DNA of 7,019 nucleotides from Sphingomonadaceae bacterium. Lineage in GTDB: Bacteria; Pseudomonadota; Alphaproteobacteria; Sphingomonadales; Sphingomonadaceae. Under the pieces are notes generated by a model, which was not told the origin of the DNA, made no database searches, and was given only the letters and a program-made list of their open reading frames with translations. Below are positions 1-6,122 of this stretch, piece by piece (the first letter of the stretch is position 1; the number at the start of each line of letters is the position of its first letter). The DNA is taken from positions 1-7,019 of the forward strand of contig JACMKH010000333.1 in assembly GCA_014380205.1 (NCBI GenBank), in the 5' to 3' direction. A program made the position numbers and the translations under genes.

Positions 1-402
1 CGCTTCGCCCGAAGCGCCCGCCCCGCCGATCCGCGTGCGCCCCTCGGCATCGAAAACCGGGACGCCGCCGCCGACCGTCACGACCTCGGGCGCGTCCGCG
101 AATCCCGGCGTCTCGCGCGCCCCGCGCTCCATTCCCGAGGTCGGAAATCCCCACGCCGCGGCCGCCCGCGCCTTCTCCTCGGCGAACGCCATCACCCCCC
201 AGCCGTTGCCGTCCATCCTGAGCGCCGCGACGACATGCCCGCCCGCGTCGACCACGACGATGCCGTGGCTATGCGCGCGGCCCGTGGCATGCGCCGCGCA
301 GCCCGCGACGAGCGCCTGCGCCGCCCGCGCATCGAGACTCTGCGCCGCCGCGCCGCTCGCGGCGCTGAGCAGCGCGACCGCCATCACCAACCGTCCCACC
401 AT
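1..402 (-). CDS. GlcG/HbpS-type haem-binding protein (DUF336), secreted; 3' end outside window
   Basis: The frame reads 134 codons from ATG at 402 to the left edge without a stop, so the C-terminus is missing. Residues 1-20 look like a signal peptide: a short basic start (MVGR), a hydrophobic core (LVMAVALLSAASG) and a probable AAA-Q cleavage site, so the product is probably exported. The mature part begins SLDARAAQALVAGC and continues with SHGIVVVDAGGHVVAALRMD, then GGGVPVF and a Gly-rich IGGAGASGEA. These are the landmarks of the GlcG/HbpS (DUF336) family, whose members include the extracellular haem-binding HbpS and proteins near glycolate or other oxidases. An AGGAGG run lies just upstream, inside the end of the toxin gene. 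The ATG overlaps the toxin stop by one base (TGATG), so the gene is probably translationally coupled to the toxin. Family assignment is firm. The haem-related role is inferred from the family, and no ligand residue was identified. Confidence 0.85.
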   Translation of the reverse strand, partial: MVGRLVMAVALLSAASGAAAQSLDARAAQALVAGCAAHATGRAHSHGIVVVDAGGHVVAALRMDGNGWGVMAFAEEKARAAAAWGFPTSGMERGARETPGFADAPEVVTVGGGVPVFDAEGRTRIGGAGASGEA

Positions 403-854
403 CACTCGCCTCCTCCTGCCAGATCATCGGGCGACGGGCCCGCGAGATCGATTTCCAGTGCGATGGCCGCCTCCCGCAGGCGCCCGTCGAAGCTGACCAG
501 CGGCGCCGCGAGCCGCCGCGCGATCGCGAGATGGATCGCATCGGGCATGCGCAGCGCGAGATCGGCGCGGCGCACGAGCTGTGCCGCGAGGCGAACGTCG
601 CCCGACACGCATTCGGCCGCCTCGGCATGTTCGAACCGCCATTGATCGAAGTCCGCGATCGCCTTTGTGGTGGCGTTTCTGGACAATTCTCGGATGCGCT
701 CGAGCCGCAGCAGGGCGGCATATGTTTCACCGGTAGCGAAGTCGCTGACGATGGGACGCACGCGCGTCTCGGCCAGATAGTCTTCGAGCCGCGCGGACCA
801 ACGCTGCTCGACGAAGAGCGGGACGATCGCGCTCGCGTCGAGCAAAAGGCTCAA
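402..854 (-). CDS. vapC: PIN-domain type II toxin (VapC-like ribonuclease)
   Basis: This 150-aa protein has the length and layout of a VapC toxin, a Mg-dependent endoribonuclease that cuts RNA when its antitoxin is degraded. The expected acidic residues are visible: D6 in LLLDASAIV, E43 in GETYAALLR, D105 in RMPDAIHLAIA and D123 in VSFDGRL. The start codon is TTG, overlapping the antitoxin stop as TTGA. An AGAGGA ribosome-binding site ends six bases before it, and no in-frame ATG would keep the first catalytic Asp, so TTG is chosen. Overlap and a weak start are usual in toxin-antitoxin pairs and would keep toxin below antitoxin. The stop overlaps the start of the downstream GlcG-like gene. 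Family and toxin-antitoxin context are well supported. Activity and RNA target are unknown. Confidence 0.9.
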   Translation of the reverse strand: MSLLLDASAIVPLFVEQRWSARLEDYLAETRVRPIVSDFATGETYAALLRLERIRELSRNATTKAIADFDQWRFEHAEAAECVSGDVRLAAQLVRRADLALRMPDAIHLAIARRLAAPLVSFDGRLREAAIALEIDLAGPSPDDLAGGGE

Positions 855-1102
855 TCGCGGTCCTCTTCGTACATGGCGTTGATCAGCTCGACAGAGTCGA
901 TGCTGACCGTGCCCCGCGCACGGCGGCGGCGGCCCAGCGCGGCATAATCATAGGGCGCGCGCGGTTCGGCGACGGCCGCGCGCGAGCGCAGCTCGGCGAC
1001 AACCTTGCCGTGCCGCGTGATCACGACCTCCTCGCCCGCCATCGCCTTGTCGATCAGGCGGGGCAGCGTATTCTTCGCTTCGGCGACGCTGTAGCTTGCC
1101 AT
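851..1102 (-). CDS. Phd/YefM-family antitoxin
   Basis: The 83-aa product begins MASYSVAEAKNTLPRLID and continues AMAGEEVVITRHGKVVAEL, the typical N-terminal DNA-binding/dimerisation fold of Phd/YefM antitoxins. The C-terminal part (about residues 45-83, ending MYEEDRD) is charged and would be the segment that wraps and blocks the toxin. The frame is open further upstream, but the ATG at 1102 is chosen because the Phd domain starts there, GGAG lies eight bases before it, and the promoter lies immediately upstream. Antitoxins of this family usually repress their own operon, alone or with the toxin, and the repeated palindromic sites overlapping the promoter fit that. The partner is a PIN toxin, so this acts as a VapB of the Phd type. 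Confidence 0.9.
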   Translation of the reverse strand: MASYSVAEAKNTLPRLIDKAMAGEEVVITRHGKVVAELRSRAAVAEPRAPYDYAALGRRRRARGTVSIDSVELINAMYEEDRD

Positions 1103-1116
1103 GGATGCAACTCCGA

Positions 1117-1138
1117 TATAGCCATAGTTATAGCTATA
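1117..1138. promoter_or_regulatory. Probable antitoxin operator: two TATAGC(C/T)ATA sites
   Basis: TATAGCTATA (1129-1138) is a perfect 10-bp palindrome. TATAGCCATA (1117-1126) differs from it by one base and lies 12 bp away, so the two sites are just over one helical turn apart and on the same face of the DNA. Both overlap the -10 region and the predicted transcription start of the antitoxin promoter. Phd/YefM antitoxins bind such tandem short palindromes cooperatively, so autorepression is the natural reading. Binding itself is inferred. Confidence 0.6.
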
Positions 1139-1155
1139 AATCCGGCCACAGTCAA
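1127..1155 (-). promoter_or_regulatory. Sigma70-type promoter of the toxin-antitoxin operon
   Basis: On the minus strand TTGACT (1155-1150) and TATAAC (1132-1127) are separated by exactly 17 bases, close to the sigma70 consensus. Transcription should begin near 1120, giving a leader of about 18 nt with GGAG at 1114-1111 before the antitoxin ATG. The AT-rich stretch stands out sharply from the GC-rich surroundings. Confidence 0.7.
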
Positions 1156-1218
1156 GCGGATCGGCGGATCGTTTGCAGCGCTCGCAGCTCCGCCGCATAG
1201 GGCACTTGGAGGCAAGCC

Positions 1219-1602
1219 ATGACCGAAGACGAACGCGCGATCCGCGAGCTCATCGACGACTGGATGGCGGCGACGCGGGCGGGCGATGTCGACACGGTGC
1301 TCGGGCTGATGACCGACGATGTCGTGTACCTCGTTCCGGGCCGTGCGCCATTCGGCAAGCGCGAGTTCGCCGAGCAGTTGCGCGCGATGGCCGATGTCGA
1401 GATCGACGGGCACAGCGAGATCGAGGAGCTGCATGTGCTCGGCGACTGGGCGTTTCTGCGCGACCGATTCAGCATCACGGTCACGCCGGGCGAGGGCGAG
1501 CCCGTGCGCCGCTCGGGCTACACGCTGACGATCATGCGCAAATGCGAGGACGGCCAATGGCGCCTCGCGCGCGACGCCAATCTGATGACGGAGGACGATT
1601 AG
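1219..1602 (+). CDS. SnoaL/NTF2-like protein of the SgcJ/EcaC (DUF4440) type
   Basis: The 127-aa product begins with an amphipathic helix (EDERAIRELIDDWMAATRAGD). It continues with VDTVLGLMTDDVVYLVPGR, then a beta-rich second half (HVLGDWAFLRDRFSITVTP, SGYTLTIMRK) ending in DGQWRLARDAN. This is the cone-shaped NTF2-like fold; the DDVVYLVPG and GQWRLARDAN segments are typical of the SgcJ/EcaC group. Family members range from small enzymes (isomerases, cyclases) to ligand-binding proteins, and no specific reaction can be read here. No signal peptide is visible, so it is probably cytoplasmic. GGAGG six bases before the ATG sets the start. It is transcribed away from the toxin-antitoxin operon and its stop lies 10 bp from the end of the convergent SMP-30-like gene. 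No clear terminator separates the two. Confidence 0.85.
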   Translation: MTEDERAIRELIDDWMAATRAGDVDTVLGLMTDDVVYLVPGRAPFGKREFAEQLRAMADVEIDGHSEIEELHVLGDWAFLRDRFSITVTPGEGEPVRRSGYTLTIMRKCEDGQWRLARDANLMTEDD

Positions 1603-1612
1603 GGCATGACGA

Positions 1613-2536
1613 TCAGCCGTTGTGCGCCAGCCGCAGCCCCGGCCGCGGCCATTCCATGCGCGCCAGCCGCCCCGTCCCCGAAAGCGTGACGTATGCCGTC
1701 CGCATGTCCGCGCCGCCCCAGCAGATGTTGGTCGTGAACATGTCGTCGGTCGCGACGAAATCGACCTCCTCGCCTCCCGGCGACACCACCGTGATCCCGC
1801 TCTCGCCGATCGTCGCGACGCAGATGTTGCCCTCGGCGTCGACGCCGAGGCTGTCGAAATATTTGAACCCGGCGGGCCGGTAGAGCGGAATGCCGCCACC
1901 GAACGGCCCGCCCTGCCCCGCGATCCTGCCCGGCTCCGCGAGCGGGTACGCCCAGAGCCGGCATGTAAAAGTCTCGGCGACATAGAGCGTTTGCCCGTCG
2001 GGCGAGAGGCCGATGCCGTTGGGGTTCTCGAGCGGGAAGATCGCCTCCTCGAGCAGGCTGCCGTCGGCTCTCGCGTAGAACACCCCGACGACATCGCGCT
2101 CGCGCGGGCGCGACTTGCCGTGATCGGTGAACCAGAAGCCGCCATGCGCGTCGAACACCAGATCGTTGGGCCCGCGCAGCGCGCAGCCGAAATCGCCGTC
2201 GCGGTAAAGCGTTTCGACCGCGCCCGACGCGATGTCGATCCGCTCGATCCGCCCACCCGCATAATCCTCGGCCGTGCCATGCGGGACGAGCAGCCCCTCG
2301 GGGCTTTCGATCCAGCCGAACCCGCCATTGTTGCAGCAATACAGCTTGCCGTCGGGCCCAATCGCGAGCCCGTTGGGCCCGCCTCCCGGCTCGGCGACCG
2401 TCTCCTTCGACCCGTCGGGCCACACCCGCGTCACCCGCCCCGCCGCGATTTCGACGAGGATCACGCTGCCGTCGTCCATCGCGACAGGACCTTCGGGAAA
2501 GCGCAGCCCGTCGGCGATGAGGATGAGCTCGGTCAT
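1613..2536 (-). CDS. SMP-30/gluconolactonase/LRE family protein
   Basis: The 307-aa protein is a six-bladed beta-propeller of the SMP-30 (senescence marker protein/gluconolactonase) type, metal-dependent lactonases that open sugar or other lactones. Visible family landmarks are GLRFPEGPVA with the metal-ligand Glu (E15), GPNGLAIGPDGKLY, GPNDLVFDAHGGFWFTD (N124), NPNGIGLSPDGQTLYVAET (N173) and FDSLGVDAEGNICVA (probable ligand D228). The four metal-site positions therefore appear intact. The ATG at 2536 is chosen over one 24 codons earlier because the domain begins there and GAAGGG lies six bases upstream. No signal peptide is seen. It diverges from a thiamine-diphosphate enzyme with 59 bp between starts, which suggests shared regulation and perhaps one pathway. 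The substrate is not determined; sugar-acid lactone hydrolysis is an inference from the family. Confidence 0.88.
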   Translation of the reverse strand: MTELILIADGLRFPEGPVAMDDGSVILVEIAAGRVTRVWPDGSKETVAEPGGGPNGLAIGPDGKLYCCNNGGFGWIESPEGLLVPHGTAEDYAGGRIERIDIASGAVETLYRDGDFGCALRGPNDLVFDAHGGFWFTDHGKSRPRERDVVGVFYARADGSLLEEAIFPLENPNGIGLSPDGQTLYVAETFTCRLWAYPLAEPGRIAGQGGPFGGGIPLYRPAGFKYFDSLGVDAEGNICVATIGESGITVVSPGGEEVDFVATDDMFTTNICWGGADMRTAYVTLSGTGRLARMEWPRPGLRLAHNG

Positions 2537-2601
2537 GCGCGGCCCTTCTCGAAAAGGGGGGTGGAAGCGGCGATCACTATGGCTAGAAGCCGCGCATGAC
2601 C
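2531..2601. promoter_or_regulatory. Divergent control region with a 13-bp inverted repeat over both start codons
   Basis: The bases GGTCATGCGCGGC (2531-2543) recur as the exact reverse complement at 2589-2601, so both divergent genes begin with the same CCGCGC-ATGACC context. Purine-rich AGAAG-type ribosome-binding sites sit at similar places in both. The 59-bp gap must also contain both promoters, but I could not identify convincing -35/-10 pairs. The symmetry could be a shared operator or two copies of a translation-initiation context. Confidence 0.4.
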
Positions 2602-4260
2602 AGCACACGCACCGGTGGCCGCATCCTCGTCGACAATCTCGTCGCGCAGGGCTGCGACCGCATCTTCACCGTCCCCGGCGAGAGCTTCCTCGCGGTGCTC
2701 GACGCGCTCCACGACACCCCCGAGATCGAGCTTGTCGTCGCCCGCCAGGAGGGCGGGGTCTCCTACATGGCCGAGGCCGACGGCGCGCTGACCGGCCGCC
2801 CCGGCGTCGCATTCGTCACGCGCGGCCCCGGCGCGACCAACGCGACGATCGGCGTCCATGTGGCCCAGCAGGATTCGGTCCCGATGATCCTGTTCATCGG
2901 CGACGTCGCGCGCGCCGACAAGGATCGCGAGGCCTTTCAGGAGATCGACTTCCCCGCCTTCTTCGGCCCGATATGCAAATGGGCGGCGAAGATCGACGAT
3001 GCGCGCCGCATCCCCGAATATGTCGCGCGCGCCTACAGCGTGGCGATGTCGGGCCGCCCCGGCCCAGTCGTGCTCGCGCTCCCCGAGGACATGCTCACCG
3101 ACGCGGTCGAGGCGGTCGATCGGCCCAAGGTGATCCGCCCCGCCCAGCATCCCGACCCCGAGGCGATGGAAAGCCTGATGGCGATGCTCAAGGACGCCTC
3201 GTGCCCCGTCGCGATCGTCGGCGGGGCCGACTGGTGCGCGGGCGCGTCCGAATATTTCCGGAGCTTCGCCGAGGATATCGGCCTTCCCGTCGCCTGCGGC
3301 TTCCGCCGCCAGGACGCGATCCCCAACGACAGCGCGGTGTGGGCGGGCAATCTCGGATACGGACCCAATCCCAAGCTCCTCGAGCGGATCAAGGGCGCGG
3401 ACCTGATCCTCGTCGTCGGCGCGCGGCTCGGCGAGGCGACCACCGACGGCTACACGCTGATCACCCCCGATCATCCCGATCAGCTGCTCGTCCACGTGCA
3501 TCCCGACCCCGCCGAGCTCGGCCGCGTCTACCGCGCCGATCTCGCGATCTGCGCCGACATGCGCGAATTCTGCGAGGAGGCGTCGCTCTGGGATCACGAC
3601 ATCATCGATTTCGACTGCGGCAAGCAGGCGCACGCCGAATGGGAGGCGTGGAGCACGGTCCAAGCCAACGACGATCTCAAGCTCGATGTCGCCCAATGCG
3701 TCGCGGTGGTCCGCGAAAAGCTCCCCGGCGACAGCATCATCTGCAACGGCGCGGGTAATTTCTCGGGCTGGTGGCATCGCTTTTGGCGCTACGGCGGCCC
3801 CGGCTGTCAGCTCGCGCCAACCGCGGGCTCGATGGGCTACGGCCTTCCCGCCGCCGTCGCCGCCGCGCTGCGCCACCGCGACCGCCGGGTCGTTGCGGTC
3901 GCCGGCGACGGCGATTTCCTGATGAACGGCCAAGAGCTCGCCACCGCGGTCCGCCACGGGTGCGACATGCTCGTCCTCGTGTTCGACAATGCGAGCTACG
4001 GCACGATCCGTCTCCACCAGGAACGCCGCTACCCCGCCCGCGTCTCGGGCACCGATCTCCTCAACCCCGATTTCGCCGCCCTCGCCCGCGCCTTCGGCTG
4101 CTGGTCCGAGAGCGTCGAGGCCACCACCGATTTCGCCCCCGCGCTCAATCGCGCGATGGCCGAAAAGGGCGTCCGCCTGCTCCACCTCAAGCTCGACGTG
4201 GAGAGCCAGATCGCGCCGGGAATCAGCGTGCCCATGGTGCGCGCGGCGGCGAAGGGCTAA
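2596..4260 (+). CDS. Thiamine-diphosphate-dependent enzyme, acetolactate synthase-like
   Basis: The 554-aa protein has the three-domain layout of the acetolactate synthase/pyruvate oxidase/benzoylformate decarboxylase superfamily. The N-terminal PYR domain (about 5-170) carries TVPGES and the cofactor-activating Glu (E52 in VARQEGGVSYMAEADG). A middle domain (about 185-325) includes LVVGARLGE. The C-terminal PP domain (about 375-535) has APTAGSMGYGLPAA and the diphosphate/Mg motif AGDGDFLMN (437-444) followed by FDNASYG with N465. The enzyme should be catalytically competent for 2-oxoacid decarboxylation or carboligation. The biosynthetic acetolactate synthase is normally followed by its regulatory subunit gene ilvN; none is present and the C-terminus is short, so a catabolic or specialised role is likelier. 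It starts 59 bp from the divergent SMP-30-like gene. Superfamily membership is certain; substrate is unknown. Confidence 0.92.
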   Translation: MTSTRTGGRILVDNLVAQGCDRIFTVPGESFLAVLDALHDTPEIELVVARQEGGVSYMAEADGALTGRPGVAFVTRGPGATNATIGVHVAQQDSVPMILFIGDVARADKDREAFQEIDFPAFFGPICKWAAKIDDARRIPEYVARAYSVAMSGRPGPVVLALPEDMLTDAVEAVDRPKVIRPAQHPDPEAMESLMAMLKDASCPVAIVGGADWCAGASEYFRSFAEDIGLPVACGFRRQDAIPNDSAVWAGNLGYGPNPKLLERIKGADLILVVGARLGEATTDGYTLITPDHPDQLLVHVHPDPAELGRVYRADLAICADMREFCEEASLWDHDIIDFDCGKQAHAEWEAWSTVQANDDLKLDVAQCVAVVREKLPGDSIICNGAGNFSGWWHRFWRYGGPGCQLAPTAGSMGYGLPAAVAAALRHRDRRVVAVAGDGDFLMNGQELATAVRHGCDMLVLVFDNASYGTIRLHQERRYPARVSGTDLLNPDFAALARAFGCWSESVEATTDFAPALNRAMAEKGVRLLHLKLDVESQIAPGISVPMVRAAAKG

Positions 4261-4265
4261 GGCTT

Positions 4266-4347
4266 CGTCACCCCGGACTTGATCCGGGGTCTAGGATCCC
4301 AGGCGCTGCGCTCTCCACCCTGGATGCCGATCAAGTCCGGCATGACG
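4266..4347. repeat. REP-like palindromic intergenic repeat
   Basis: The outer arms 4266-4284 and 4329-4347 are inverted and match at 17 of 19 positions around the core CCGGACTTGATC. The left arm also contains its own hairpin: CCCCGGA (4271-4277), a 5-nt loop and TCCGGGG (4283-4289). From memory, elements with this core recur many times in sphingomonad and related genomes, mostly at 3' ends of genes. This one begins five bases after the thiamine-diphosphate enzyme stop and may end or stabilise that transcript. Copy number could not be checked. Confidence 0.7.
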
Positions 4348-4353
4348 AACGCC

Positions 4354-4389
4354 AAAAAAGAGCCGCCACCGGTCTCCCGATGGCGGCTC
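4354..4389 (-). terminator. Rho-independent terminator of the CsbD gene
   Basis: Read on the minus strand, GAGCCGCCA (4389-4381) pairs perfectly with TGGCGGCTC (4368-4360). After one mismatch there are three more pairs and a 4-nt loop, and the structure is followed directly by six T (4359-4354). The hairpin begins 40 bp beyond the CsbD stop codon. The T-tract is on only one side, so it acts on the minus strand only. Confidence 0.85.
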
Positions 4390-4429
4390 CCTGCGACCCG
4401 AAGAATGGACTTCGGGAACTCGTTGCGGC

Positions 4430-4612
4430 TTAGATGTCGTCGCCGAGCGCGCCCTTGACCTTGCCCTCGAACTGCTGGGCCTTGCCCTTGCCTTCCTGAG
4501 CGGCGCCCTTGTCGGCCATCTTGGGATCGTTGGTCTGCTTGCCAAGCTCCTGCTTGCCCTTGCCGATCGCCTCGTTGGCGTTGCCTTTGACCTTGTCGAT
4601 AAGCTCACCCAT
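4430..4612 (-). CDS. CsbD family stress-response protein
   Basis: The 60-aa hydrophilic protein, MGELIDKVKGNANEAIGKGK at its start, shows the repeated K-x-K-G / A-x-G-K pattern of CsbD, a small soluble helical protein named from a sigmaB-controlled gene of Bacillus subtilis. Its molecular function is unknown even in studied species. Lys (11) and acidic residues (10) are nearly balanced. The ATG at 4612 is chosen over an earlier in-frame ATG because GAGGAG lies seven bases before it and the CsbD domain begins there. The gene has its own EcfG-type promoter and its own terminator, so it is a self-contained stress unit. The gene upstream encodes a divergent paralogue. Confidence 0.9.
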   Translation of the reverse strand: MGELIDKVKGNANEAIGKGKQELGKQTNDPKMADKGAAQEGKGKAQQFEGKVKGALGDDI

Positions 4613-4658
4613 CGGAATTCTCCTCGATTGGCGCGGGAATCTCCGCGCTTGGATCGTC

Positions 4659-4683
4659 AACGGACGAACGGCGTTCGCGTTCC
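4659..4683 (-). promoter_or_regulatory. EcfG-type (general stress response) promoter of the CsbD gene
   Basis: On the minus strand GGAAC (4683-4679) is followed by exactly 16 bases and CGTT (4662-4659), the published alphaproteobacterial EcfG consensus (GGAAC-N16-17-CGTT). Transcription would begin near 4650, leaving a leader of about 38 nt before the CsbD start. The product family fits a general stress regulon. No other full match was noticed between genes in this window. Confidence 0.75.
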
Positions 4684-4706
4684 CTGTGCGCGCGAAATCG
4701 CCGCGA

Positions 4707-4892
4707 TCAGAACCGGTTGCCGAACAGCCCCTTGATCCGCCCGAAGAAGCGCCGGCGGTTGCCGCGCTGAAGCTGGCGCTCGCCAGCGATGAACATCCGC
4801 AGGTTGAGCGTCGCGCGCCCCGTCACCGATTTGGCCTTGCCGATCGCGCGGTTGGTGCTGCCCCTGAAGCTGCCGGTCAGCCGTCCCCTCAT
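4707..4892 (-). CDS. Arginine-rich CsbD-like protein, tandem paralogue
   Basis: Taken from the ATG at 4892, this is a 61-aa protein that aligns without gaps to the neighbouring 60-aa CsbD protein, offset by one residue, with 20 of 60 positions identical by hand count. The identities include the N-x-AIGK-x-K core, the spaced glycines, and the KG-x-x-G end. It has 16 basic residues (13 Arg, 3 Lys) and a single acidic one (E38), against a nearly balanced charge in the neighbour. That could let it bind nucleic acid or membranes, but this is inference. The frame is open up to an ATG at 4967; the later start is preferred for the alignment and for a GGGGGA run just upstream, although its spacing is short. 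It lies 78 bp after thiG on the same strand and may be read through from it. No clear promoter of its own was found. Confidence 0.65.
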   Translation of the reverse strand: MRGRLTGSFRGSTNRAIGKAKSVTGRATLNLRMFIAGERQLQRGNRRRFFGRIKGLFGNRF

Positions 4893-4970
4893 CCGTCCCC
4901 CGATCTCTTGACCACGCGTTCGCGGCCTGTCGGTCCGATCAACCCGGCTAAACGATTCGGGGTCCATCGA

Positions 4971-5780
4971 TCAGATTAGTCCGGCGAGCGGGCTCGAAGG
5001 GTCGGCGTAGCGGCGCTTGCCCATCCGGCCCGCGCGATAGGCGAGCCGCCCGCTCTCGACCGCGAGCTTCATCGCGCGCGCCATCATCACCGGATTCTTG
5101 GCCTCGGCGATCGCGGTGTTCATCAGCACGCCGTCGCAGCCGAGCTCCATCGCCGCGCTCGCGTCCGACGCCGTGCCCACCCCGGCATCGACGAGCACGG
5201 GCACCTTCGCCCCTTCGACGATCAGCCGGATCGTCACCTGATTCTGGATGCCGAGCCCCGATCCGATCGGCGCGCCGAGCGGCATGATCGCGACCGCGCC
5301 GACATCCTCGAGCCGCCGCGCCGCGATCGGATCGTCGACGCAGTAGACCATGGGCTTGAAGCCCTCGTTCGCCAAAATCTCGGTCGCGCGCAATGTCTCG
5401 ACCATGTCGGGATAGAGCGTCCGCGCCTCGCCGAGCACCTCGAGCTTGACCAGCTCCCACCCCCCCGCCTCGCGCGCAAGCCGCAAGGTGCGGATCGCTT
5501 CCTCGCCCGTGAAGCAGCCCGCCGTATTGGGGAGATAGGTGATCCGCTTGGGATCGATGAAGTCGATCAGCATCGGCGCCTTGGGATCGGAAACGTTGAC
5601 CCGCCGCACCGCGACCGTGACGATCTCGGCCCCCGAAGCCTCGACGGCTGCGGCATTCTGCGCGAAGTCCTTGTACTTCCCCGTGCCGACGATGAGCCGC
5701 GAGCGGAAGCTGCGGCCGGCGACGGTCCAGCCGTCATCCGCTTCGTCCACGGGCGCGCTGATCTTGCTCTCGACGTTCAC
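4971..5780 (-). CDS. thiG: Thiazole synthase ThiG
   Basis: ThiG forms the thiazole phosphate of thiamine from deoxyxylulose 5-phosphate, a glycine-derived imine and the sulfur carried as thiocarboxylate on ThiS. The 269-aa protein shows the family hallmarks of a TIM barrel: [56 protein letters not shown] with the Schiff-base Lys (K112), [15 protein letters not shown], and [13 protein letters not shown] with the phosphate-binding Gly/Ser. The start is taken as GTG at 5780. The frame stays open far upstream, but it holds no ATG between the thiS stop and the conserved domain, and GTG gives a normal ThiG length. It follows thiS by 65 bp on the same strand. Product is certain, exact start less so. 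Confidence 0.95.
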   Translation of the reverse strand: MNVESKISAPVDEADDGWTVAGRSFRSRLIVGTGKYKDFAQNAAAVEASGAEIVTVAVRRVNVSDPKAPMLIDFIDPKRITYLPNTAGCFTGEEAIRTLRLAREAGGWELVKLEVLGEARTLYPDMVETLRATEILANEGFKPMVYCVDDPIAARRLEDVGAVAIMPLGAPIGSGLGIQNQVTIRLIVEGAKVPVLVDAGVGTASDASAAMELGCDGVLMNTAIAEAKNPVMMARAMKLAVESGRLAYRAGRMGKRRYADPSSPLAGLI

Positions 5781-5845
5781 AATCTCGATCCGCTCGTTGT
5801 GCGAGCCAGCGATATAGGCGCGATCGCCGCGATCGTAAGCGCGTC

Positions 5846-6064
5846 TCAGCCGCCACCCACGAAATGGACGATCTCGAGCTCGTCCCCGTCCTCGACCCTG
5901 ACCTCGCCCAGCGTCGAGCGCGGCACCACCTCGAGGTTGCGCTCGACCGCGACCTTCTCGGGCGCGAGCCCCAATTCGCCCGCGAGCTCGGCGAGCGTGA
6001 TCCCCTCGCGCACGCGCCGGTGCTCGCCGTTCAGGTGGATCATGATCGTGCCGTCGAGGCTCAT
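5846..6064 (-). CDS. thiS: Sulfur carrier protein ThiS
   Basis: This is the ubiquitin-like carrier that is adenylated and converted to a C-terminal thiocarboxylate, which donates sulfur to ThiG. The 72-aa product has [32 protein letters not shown] and [14 protein letters not shown], ending in the required Gly-Gly. Two starts are possible. The ATG at 6064 has AAGGA five bases before it and is preferred; a second Met seven codons later (MIHLNGE) would give a 65-aa protein closer to the typical length. No adenylyltransferase (ThiF) gene lies in the window, so it must be encoded elsewhere. Confidence 0.95.
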   Translation of the reverse strand: MSLDGTIMIHLNGEHRRVREGITLAELAGELGLAPEKVAVERNLEVVPRSTLGEVRVEDGDELEIVHFVGGG

Positions 6065-6072
6065 GCGCGTCC

Positions 6073-6100
6073 TTGCGAGTCCTTACGCGCAGCATATAGG
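6073..6100 (+). promoter_or_regulatory. Possible aroQ promoter overlapping that of thiS
   Basis: TTGCGA (6073-6078) and TATAGG (6095-6100) are 16 bases apart on the plus strand. The -10 shares the CATATAGG stretch with the minus-strand -10 for thiS, so polymerase could occupy only one direction at a time. The motif match is moderate. Confidence 0.35.
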
Positions 6101-6122
6101 GGGGCCGGGCGAGCGACCGCAA
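6093..6122 (-). promoter_or_regulatory. Possible thiS-thiG promoter
   Basis: TATATG (6098-6093) is a good -10. TTGCGG (6122-6117), 18 bases upstream, is a weak -35. Transcription would begin near 6086, leaving a leader of only about 22 nt. That is too short for a TPP riboswitch, and no conserved THI-box bases were found between the two genes. Confidence 0.4.

Noticed and set aside
851..1198. Antitoxin with a 32-residue N-terminal extension
   Set aside because: The extension would read across the promoter and operator. The Phd domain starts at the internal ATG, which has its own ribosome-binding site.
1054..2361. 435-codon minus-strand open frame over the SMP-30-like and SnoaL-like genes
   Set aside because: It crosses the ends of two real genes in a different frame, is rich in Arg and Ser, and has no domain.
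1613..2608. SMP-30-like protein starting at 2608
   Set aside because: The extra 24 residues do not belong to the family, and that start would overlap the divergent gene.
2533..4185. 550-codon minus-strand open frame opposite the thiamine-diphosphate enzyme gene
   Set aside because: It is a mirror frame of a GC-rich gene. Its translation is low-complexity and Ala/Gly/Asp/Arg-rich with no recognisable motif, while the plus frame carries full enzyme motifs.
5821..5835. Palindrome CGATCG-CCG-CGATCG between thiS and thiG
   Set aside because: It is short, sits in DNA rich in CGATCG by composition, and has no T-tract. It may form a small hairpin but supports no specific call.
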